From contig NC_133158.1 in NCBI RefSeq assembly GCF_040802235.1, forward strand, positions 11,744,001 through 11,808,000: a stretch of DNA of 64,000 nt, in the 5' to 3' direction. Made by a program: the position numbers and the translations under genes. The notes under the pieces were generated by a model. The model searched no databases. It was not told the DNA's origin and saw only the letters and a list, made by a program, of their open reading frames with translations. The stretch comes from Manis javanica. Lineage: Eukaryota > Chordata > Mammalia > Pholidota > Manidae. The number at the start of each line of letters is the position of its first letter. Positions within the stretch are counted from its first letter, which is position 1. This document shows, one piece after another, positions 61,701 through 64,000 of this stretch.

Positions 61701-62324
61701 AGACTCAGGAGCAAGCTGATTGGAATGGCTTAAAGCTCCATTTCCTTTTCCTGTAAAGCACTTTGATGCAGAACATATGACTGAGAAGGGTGGTCATAAA
61801 AGCTGTTATAAAAATAGAAATAATAACTATGAACCAATGGCTACTGATATGGCAGATGTGGAGGAAATAAGAGAAAATGTTAGTCCATTAACTTTTCAAA
61901 GGTGCTGAATTACACTGTGAATGATTCTGCGCCCCAGCCATGCAGAGAGCAGTCCCCACCCATTTCCACCACAGGTTGCAGGCACCACCACTAAAATTAT
62001 CTGGATGCTTGGCTCTGAAGAAATTGACAGGATGCAGAGAAGCCAAAATAGCCACATCTAAACTAGCAATGGTGCAATAATAGTTGAGGTGATAATTTAC
62101 TATTTAAGACAATGCCAAAAGCATCTCCATTACAAATTAAGGCCGGATGGGGGGACTACTCTTGAAGAGGGAAAAATGAGCCAAAGGACAGGCATTCCAA
62201 ATGAATGAAATGCCAGTAGCAGTATTTACCTTCTAGCTTTGCTCTCAAAATCAAAAACTGTTGCTGTAGAAATTGTTCCAGTGCTGTCGATTGTGAAGCC
62301 AGAGTCCTCTGGGGATAGGATGTA
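31642..62324 (-). CDS. CDHR3-like cadherin-related membrane protein, 14 exons, 5' partial
   Basis: Exons on the minus strand join to 685 codons plus stop: EC2 (second half), EC3, EC4, EC5, EC6, a membrane helix at about residues 552-576 of this partial protein, and a cytoplasmic tail of about 109 residues. Splice phases agree at every junction (2,2,1,2,0,1,1,0,1,0,2,0,1), with no in-frame stop. Exon order, domain order and the tail signature [20 protein letters not shown] followed by GARKWK match CDHR3, a six-repeat type I cadherin of ciliated airway cells. Similarity to CDHR3 outside these blocks is only moderate, so I read this as a paralogue, not the ortholog. Calcium-site motifs are partly kept ([30 protein letters not shown]) and partly lost (VNNKNP). 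By family, the role is cell-surface adhesion; partner and tissue are unknown. The start codon, signal peptide and EC1 lie upstream of 62324. Confidence 0.85.
32330..32565 (+). repeat. MIR, in the last intron
   Basis: TCAGACTCCATTTTCATAAA..TCCTTGTGAGA, then GCAGACCTAGATTTGAACTC. Confidence 0.6.
32566..33185. other. Intronic sequence, unassigned
   Basis: Includes a 140-codon open frame on the minus strand (33182-32760) with no recognisable domain, no homology I can name and no splice link to the cadherin gene. Probably chance. Confidence 0.3.
33190..33375 (+). repeat. MIR
   Basis: CCTTGTCTCTCTGTGCCTTG, TCATTTGTAAAACGGAGAAT and following core sequence. Confidence 0.7.
33510..33905 (+). mobile_element. 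L1M 3' end
   Basis: CCGTCAATGGATGAATGGATG, ACAACATGGATGAAAGTTGG, then GTGGTTGCCAGGGGCAGGG and a CATAGAACTGTACACTTAAA end, the classic 3' end of old mammalian L1. Confidence 0.85.
33906..34375 (+). mobile_element. MLT1-type (MaLR) LTR
   Basis: GAATCTGGGTAGATTCTGAC start and GTCAGTGAGTTTTGGGGTAG followed by TTTGTTACACAACAGTA end are typical of MLT1 LTRs. Confidence 0.75.
34769..34817 (-). CDS. CDHR3-like exon m: tail signature, first part
   Basis: 49 bases (phase 0 in, 1 out). Acceptor TTTTTGAAAG, donor GATCCAG|GTATGG. The peptide [16 protein letters not shown] matches [16 protein letters not shown] of CDHR3, a highly specific tail block. Confidence 0.92.
35076..35459 (+). mobile_element. MLT1-type (MaLR) solo LTR
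   Basis: Full-length LTR starting TGTTACAAGCTGAGCTGTGT and ending GCTAACTACTACA, with the TATTTAGAGGTAGGGTCTTC and TCTTTATAAGAATGAGAGA blocks of the MLT1 family. Confidence 0.85.
36136..36193 (-). CDS. CDHR3-like exon l: cytoplasmic tail
   Basis: 58 bases (phase 2 in, 0 out), donor CTAACG|GTAAGT. The peptide [19 protein letters not shown] is charged and fits the position of the KKGETKTAERD segment of CDHR3. Three AG acceptors lie within eight bases (GGTAG|GAG|CTAG|). Only the last keeps the frame open; the other two put a TAG in frame immediately. Confidence 0.7.
37081..37280 (-). CDS. CDHR3-like exon k: stalk, membrane helix, juxtamembrane tail
   Basis: 200 bases (phase 0 in, 2 out). Acceptor CTAATATTTCCCAG; donor CCCTC|GTATGT, chosen because it keeps the next exon open. 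After KSSDW comes a hydrophobic segment, [20 protein letters not shown] followed by CFLFW, then a basic stop-transfer KYG. CDHR3 has SAWYVPF at the same place. Two cysteines (ECC) just inside the membrane are possible acylation sites. An alternative donor in the helix (TGG|GTATGT) would delete half of it. Confidence 0.85.
37515..37660 (+). repeat. MIR fragment
   Basis: TTTGACCTGAGTTTTCTCAT then CTGTAAAATTGAGGGG. Confidence 0.6.
38343..38587 (-). CDS. CDHR3-like exon j: EC6 body
   Basis: 245 bases (phase 1 in, 0 out). Acceptor CTCCTTTTAAAG, donor TCTGAA|GTAAAG. The peptide [20 protein letters not shown] aligns with GNVNNHFTFSPNAGSNVTRL of CDHR3. It is followed by [13 protein letters not shown] (CDHR3: DYKLLVYVTDDNL) and a [11 protein letters not shown] strand. 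It ends in a Pro/Thr stalk (PLPPTTSSE) before the membrane. Confidence 0.95.
38600..39760. other. Intron between exons i and j
   Basis: Holds an L2/MIR-like piece near 39010-39070. At 39518-39586 there is a possible in-frame cassette exon (see findings). Otherwise nothing recognised. Confidence 0.4.
39518..39586 (-). other. Candidate cassette exon in EC6 (69 bases)
   Basis: A pyrimidine tract and acceptor TTCCTCCTATAG, 69 open bases and donor GAAG|GTTAAG, with phase 1 on both sides exactly as the two flanking exons need. It would add 23 residues including [20 protein letters not shown]3 has no insert here, so this may be chance. Confidence 0.25.
39771..39942 (-). CDS. CDHR3-like exon i: EC5 end, EC6 start
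   Basis: 172 bases (phase 0 in, 1 out). Acceptor ATTGCTGACAG, donor TTTCTG|GTGGGC. The peptide [20 protein letters not shown] matches VTVNILEENDEKPICTPNSY of CDHR3 closely, followed by [20 protein letters not shown] (CDHR3: VGTNIQNFKLTCTDLDSS). This is the most diagnostic block for the family assignment. Confidence 0.95.
40955..41210 (+). mobile_element. L2 LINE fragment (left half)
   Basis: GGGAATATTTATTTAACATTG..CTATATGTTAAGCCC and AAGTCCCTGCCTTATTGCAA. It is separated from its right half by an inserted L1M piece. Confidence 0.7.
41220..41665 (-). mobile_element. Old L1M fragment inserted in the L2
   Basis: Antisense L1M text: TTAGTATTCCATCATAGGCA, TTATTCATTCTCTTAGTGATG and a TTTGTGAGCAGGTTTCCTTT end. 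Confidence 0.5.
41690..42015 (+). mobile_element. L2 LINE fragment (right half)
   Basis: GACCAGATCATACAGGGCAC, GATGGGAAGCCGTTGGAGAG and AGGATCACTATGGCTACTATG continue the L2 from 40955. Confidence 0.65.
42509..42536 (+). repeat. (TTTTTC)n simple repeat
   Basis: Four to five pyrimidine hexamer units, likely grown from an A-rich tail on the minus strand. Confidence 0.8.
43135..43285 (+). repeat. MIR fragment
   Basis: CTCTGTGCCTGAGTTTCTTC then ATCTGTAGAGTAGAAATGAT. Confidence 0.6.
43394..43626 (-). CDS. CDHR3-like exon h: main part of EC5
   Basis: 233 bases (phase 1 in, 0 out). Acceptor AATGTTATTGGCAG, donor CCACG|GTAAGG. The peptide opens [13 protein letters not shown] (calcium-binding DxD), has [20 protein letters not shown] matching FWINPKTGELQLVTKVDCE of CDHR3, and ends in a beta strand with [11 protein letters not shown]. 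The usual LDYE is PDYE here. Confidence 0.93.
43921..44155 (+). repeat. MIR, near full length
   Basis: GGCTCACAGCACAGATTCTG, GGCTCTGCCACTTATTAACT, GGCCTCAGGTTCTTTATCTA and a TATATAGTAAATGCAATA end. Confidence 0.85.
44160..44350 (+). repeat. MIR tail
   Basis: TACTCATTTTACAGACAAGC then CCCAAGGTCACAAAGCTAGG. Confidence 0.8.
44351..45300. other. Intronic sequence
   Basis: A short (TTTTG)n run near 44913-44932. No gene recognised. Confidence 0.4.
45301..45560 (+). repeat. MIR
   Basis: TTCTGGCACATTGTAGACAT with CAATAAGTGTTAG, and then CCATTCTACAGATAAGAACTC. Confidence 0.65.
46130..46515 (+). mobile_element. L1M 3' end with A-tail
   Basis: GATTTCCAGAGGCTGGGGGT, GGGCTTTGGGTAATAATGGT, GTAATAAATGTATCACTCTG and CTAAAACTGCTCCAAAAAAA, the 3' end of an old L1. 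Confidence 0.85.
46516..48690. other. Intronic sequence
   Basis: A short GT-rich stretch near 47235-47275. No gene or nameable repeat seen. Confidence 0.4.
48698..48796 (-). CDS. CDHR3-like exon g: EC4 end, EC5 start
   Basis: 99 bases (phase 1 in, 1 out). Acceptor TTCATTTTTATAG, donor GGAG|GTAAGA. The peptide [19 protein letters not shown] closes EC4 (the linker is PANDFSP, a weak form of DxNDNxP), and HYSFSVPET opens EC5. The large intron before it (48.8-54.5 kb) carries a 2.9-kb L1 and an MLT/MST LTR. Confidence 0.88.
48960..49060. repeat. AT-rich low-complexity (ATATGT-type)
   Basis: Repeated TATATG / CATATA motifs. Confidence 0.6.
49560..49705 (+). repeat. MIR fragment
   Basis: TTAACATTTATTGTGCAGAG then CTTTACAAATGAGAAGACTG. 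Confidence 0.65.
50042..52945 (-). mobile_element. L1 LINE, minus strand, 5'-truncated, 2.9 kb
   Basis: Read on the minus strand this is the 3' half of L1: reverse transcriptase and C-terminal parts of ORF2, then a 3' UTR of the same type as the 6743-8202 copy, ending ATATCAATGATACCTTAATT and then T/A-rich tail. ORF2 is cut into several frames by stops and small indels (for example open pieces at 52551-52282 and 50736-50455), so it is dead. No clear target-site duplication was found. It sits in the intron between exons f and g, in the same orientation as the gene. Confidence 0.93.
53000..53782. other. Intronic sequence
   Basis: Nothing recognised. Confidence 0.35.
53783..54150 (+). mobile_element. 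MST/MLT1-type (MaLR) solo LTR
   Basis: Full LTR starting TGTTATGGACTGAATATGTG and ending GTGGACTAAGACA, with TAGAGCCCTCATCAATGGGA and CAGACTGTGAGAAATACATT blocks. Confidence 0.9.
54464..54566 (-). CDS. CDHR3-like exon f: EC4, second half
   Basis: 103 bases (phase 0 in, 1 out). Acceptor GTTCTACAAG, donor ATACAG|GTAAGC. The peptide [20 protein letters not shown] matches the LDYENP...AAG block of CDHR3 EC4, including the calcium-binding LDYE. It ends in [12 protein letters not shown]. Confidence 0.9.
54945..55500 (+). mobile_element. MIR/L2 mosaic
   Basis: AAGTACTAGTTAAGTGCCAG at the left, then L2-type CATTTATTCACTCATTAAGA, GAGTACCCACTATGCATGAA and a variable purine-rich L2 3' part. Confidence 0.55.
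55501..56330. other. Intronic sequence
   Basis: No gene or nameable repeat seen. Confidence 0.35.
56337..56499 (-). CDS. CDHR3-like exon e: EC4, first half
   Basis: 163 bases (phase 2 in, 0 out). Acceptor AAATATAAAACAG, donor CATCCAG|GTGAGT. The peptide has [18 protein letters not shown] and then a loop [12 protein letters not shown]. It aligns in register with the CDHR3 EC4 segment that has a cysteine before acidic residues and the GxGSG loop. Confidence 0.88.
56500..57000. other. Intron between exons d and e
   Basis: Unique-looking sequence; nothing recognised. Confidence 0.35.
57009..57186 (-). CDS. CDHR3-like exon d: EC3, second half
   Basis: 178 bases (phase 1 in, 2 out). Acceptor TTTTGTTACAG, donor ATAAG|GTGAGC. 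The peptide has [15 protein letters not shown] (the LDRE-type calcium motif), then [20 protein letters not shown] and the linker [10 protein letters not shown], a well kept DxNDN-type motif. Two cysteines (ACDND, RCAV) are close enough to pair. Confidence 0.9.
57580..58135 (+). mobile_element. L2 LINE, 3' region
   Basis: CATTTATTGAGTGCCAACTATG, TGCCTTTATGGCATTCACAATC, then GGAGATTTTACAAGGGG..and CATTCTAGCTGCTCT further on. Confidence 0.7.
58136..58480. mobile_element. Probable ancient LTR-type repeat
   Basis: CTAGAAGCAGAAGCTGAGATG then GAGTGCAAGTGGTTTATTTG resembles an old ERVL-type LTR similar to the 16.01-kb copy. Family uncertain. Confidence 0.4.
59055..59251 (-). CDS. CDHR3-like exon c: EC3, first half
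   Basis: 197 bases (phase 2 in, 1 out). Acceptor TTTTAAAACAAG, donor AAAG|GTAGGT. It starts with an NST glycosylation sequon region (INSTLHD), then [20 protein letters not shown] and the calcium-binding TDEDN. DEEIPVG matches the E-E-x-PxG turn that opens EC3 in CDHR3. It ends at an FAVDKG strand where the next exon takes over. Confidence 0.88.
59370..59630 (+). repeat. MIR
   Basis: CCCATTTATTGGGCACTTG, TATTCCTCACAGCAGTTATA and CCATTTTACAGATAATTTTTA. Confidence 0.75.
59631..60020. other. Intron between exons b and c, remainder
   Basis: AT-rich; nothing recognised. Confidence 0.35.
60026..60133 (-). CDS. CDHR3-like exon b: end of EC2
   Basis: 108 bases (phase 2 in, 2 out). Acceptor CTGTATGCCCAG, donor CTGCAG|GTAAGG. 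The peptide contains [15 protein letters not shown] and then the last strand [13 protein letters not shown]. This is the usual end of a cadherin repeat, with DPGG matching DSGG of CDHR3. The linker calcium motif DxNDN is replaced by NVNNKN, so the EC2-EC3 joint may bind calcium weakly or not at all. Confidence 0.85.
60140..62225. other. Intron between exons a and b
   Basis: About 2.1 kb of AT-rich sequence with no gene, no exon and no repeat that I can name. Confidence 0.35.
62230..62324 (-). CDS. CDHR3-like exon a: EC2, middle part
   Basis: 95 bases, 31 codons plus AG (phase 0 in, 2 out). The acceptor is a pyrimidine run then AATGAACAG; the donor is AG|GTAAAT. The peptide starts YILSPEDSG, continues [19 protein letters not shown], and aligns with the EC2 stretch of CDHR3 around its LDFE calcium motif, which here is FDFE. 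It cannot be extended far upstream, because TAA occurs 12 codons before it in frame. The preceding exon, which should encode the first half of EC2, was not found in the last 1.7 kb of the window. Confidence 0.75.
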
Positions 62325-62829
62325 CTGTTCATTGGATAGTAAAGAGAAAGCAAAATCTTACAAATTGGTTCACTAGTGAGATTGTGTGTGCCTCCAAGAA
62401 TCAGACTGAAACCTCTCTGTACTCCGGGCCACCCCCTTCTGTCCCACCCCTCATTTAGTAGATGCTCATTAACTGTTTTCCAATAATGGTGAAGATGATG
62501 AAATTACATTTCATTCAACTTACTTTAGGCCAAAAATCTGCTCAGAAATATGAAAAATGGATTTTCTTAATATCTTAACATTCAATATGTTATCTGAACA
62601 TCTTTCACTAACGACACTCCAGCCAAAGCTAAAATTAAATAAAAAAGAATTACATTGAGAGAAAAATGCTGCTCTTTAATGAGAACTCAGATTATTCTAT
62701 TTGTTTGCTGATGCTGAAGATATGCTTTCTTGGGTGAGTGGGGGACAAGGAGCTGTAGAAGGGAAAACTGAAATACTGGGACATATGTTCATCTCATGTG
62801 CACAGGTACAGGCAATACTTTATCTGGTT

Positions 62830-63065
62830 GTTTTTCTTAGCATCTTACTGACTTTAATTCATACTGTCTTCCAGTTATTCTGTTCAATGTTTTAAACACA
62901 TTGTCTTTTAATTTCCACAACAGCTTTGTTTGTAGGTTACTGATACGATGCGTTTCACAGATAGGAACACTAAGGCTTAAAAAATTCAAGGGGCTTGCTC
63001 CCAGTCTGAGAGCTGAGTGTTTAGTCACATAACGCCTCTCTGCACACCATGTCCCTGAGGAAGTC
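62830..63065 (+). repeat. MIR
   Basis: TTTAATTTCCACAACAGCTTTG, CGTTTCACAGATAGGAACAC and the following tail. Confidence 0.65.
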
Positions 63066-64000
63066 AAGGTTTCTAAACTAGGTGAGAATCAAATGATTAG
63101 AAAAAAGCTGGGATGAAATCCATGAAAGGATTAATATCAGGAGTTAATTACACTGAATGCTACTGACTTGATAATTATGTAGACCCAGAGATAATTTAAT
63201 AGAGAAGATTAAACCCAGAAGGATTGCAAAGCAGCTTAAAAATCATTGGGAGAAATTAGTGACCTTTTAATCTATCAATTTTCTGATGAATCATCATGTT
63301 CTGATTAGTTTAAATTCATACCATCCATTTCTATACTTATAACTAAGGTGGAATTGATTTCTGCTTTTCCTGTAGAACAGTGCTGTAGAATATTAGCATC
63401 CAGGAACTGCAGGAAAATCCTTCACATAGTTACTTTTAGAATGAACAGAATTAATGATGCCTGTTTCATGGTGGAAGGGCAGAGGGTGGTTGGTAGTTAC
63501 ATTCCCTGCAAGTGTTCATAGGCACTAGGTCTGGTTATATATAAATATATATGATTTTTTTAGAAAGACACCCACATTTATGTTTGTAGCCATTTGAGAA
63601 TTTGCAGTTCCCAGTTCAATTTCAGTATTACATACTTGTCAGTAATTGTTTGGATAACAACATATATTGTGAGGCTGTATTTTTATGAAGCTTAATTTTT
63701 CATGAAATGAGATAGAGTTTTAAAAAAATTGATGGCACTGATATGAACAACTCCTGCCGTTGTTCAGGGAAGGCTGGAGCTGGTGGTTGCTAGGCAGCCA
63801 GGGCCATCACTGGGAAAGCCACCTAAATGAATGATCCGCTGAACAGGAAGGCAGTCCAAGGGATGAGAAATTAATTCTCTGTGGGGCCAGGCAACTTAGA
63901 TTCATTTCCTCCCACCCCCCACCGTTTTATCTGTAATAACACTATTAACTAACAGAAATATCTTGGCCATAAGAATAACAACGGTAGCCCTGCTTCCAGG
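63066..64000. other. Upstream flank of the visible exons
   Basis: Expected to be intron of the cadherin-like gene. The missing first half of EC2 was searched for by eye and not found. A weak 48-base exon-like stretch is discussed in the findings. Confidence 0.35.

Noticed and set aside
62837..63067. Cadherin-like peptide on the minus strand (FKTLNRITGR)
   Set aside because: It falls in a MIR copy and lacks an acceptor; the resemblance to FxINxxTG is chance.
1..64000. CRISPR arrays, operons, bacterial features, tRNA or rRNA genes
   Set aside because: The window is mammalian nuclear DNA; no direct-repeat arrays and no RNA gene were seen.

Overview
This is a stretch of nuclear DNA from a placental mammal. 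The evidence is AT-rich introns with GT/AG splice sites, one CpG island, and a dense background of old mammalian repeats (MIR, L2, MLT1/MaLR LTRs, hAT-type DNA elements, L1M). Two copies of a younger L1 lineage share one kind of 3' end. I see none of the lineage SINEs expected in primates (Alu), carnivores (CAN), ruminants (Bov-tA) or horses (ERE). The L1 3' sequence and the lack of young SINEs suggest a laurasiatherian that lost SINE activity, possibly a pangolin. That species guess rests on memory and is weak.

Left part (1 to about 31.5 kb). No protein-coding host gene is recognised here. It opens with a broken gammaretrovirus-like gag remnant on the minus strand. A CpG island follows (about 2.33-3.46 kb) with a YY1-type GCCGCCATCTTGG site, so it is probably a promoter, but its transcript cannot be identified. 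The rest is repeats: minus-strand ERV LTRs (about 3.9-4.4 and 10.5-13.6 kb), a 5'-truncated L1 with a 15-bp target-site duplication (6743-8202), and a 287-bp solo LTR with a 5-bp duplication (24921-25207). Several hairpins, palindromes and a 47-bp tandem repeat also occur.

Right part (about 31.6-62.3 kb, minus strand). Fourteen exons of one gene, read from high to low coordinates, encode a six-repeat cadherin-type membrane protein related to CDHR3 (cadherin-related family member 3). I joined them by hand. All splice phases agree, no in-frame stop appears, and the joined exons give 685 codons plus a stop, starting inside the second cadherin repeat. The signal peptide, EC1 and half of EC2 lie upstream, probably beyond the window. 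The order is EC2 (second half), EC3, EC4, EC5, EC6, one membrane helix, and a short cytoplasmic tail with the CDHR3 signature FDGEAIDP...[11 protein letters not shown]. The sequence is too diverged from CDHR3 as I remember it to be its ortholog, so I read it as an intact paralogue. Its introns hold a 2.9-kb minus-strand L1 (50.04-52.95 kb), MLT1/MST LTRs and many MIR and L2 copies.

The main point of interest is this apparently functional CDHR3-like paralogue. It has a splice-acceptor cluster just after the membrane helix where only the distal site keeps the tail in frame, and a possible in-frame cassette exon in EC6.
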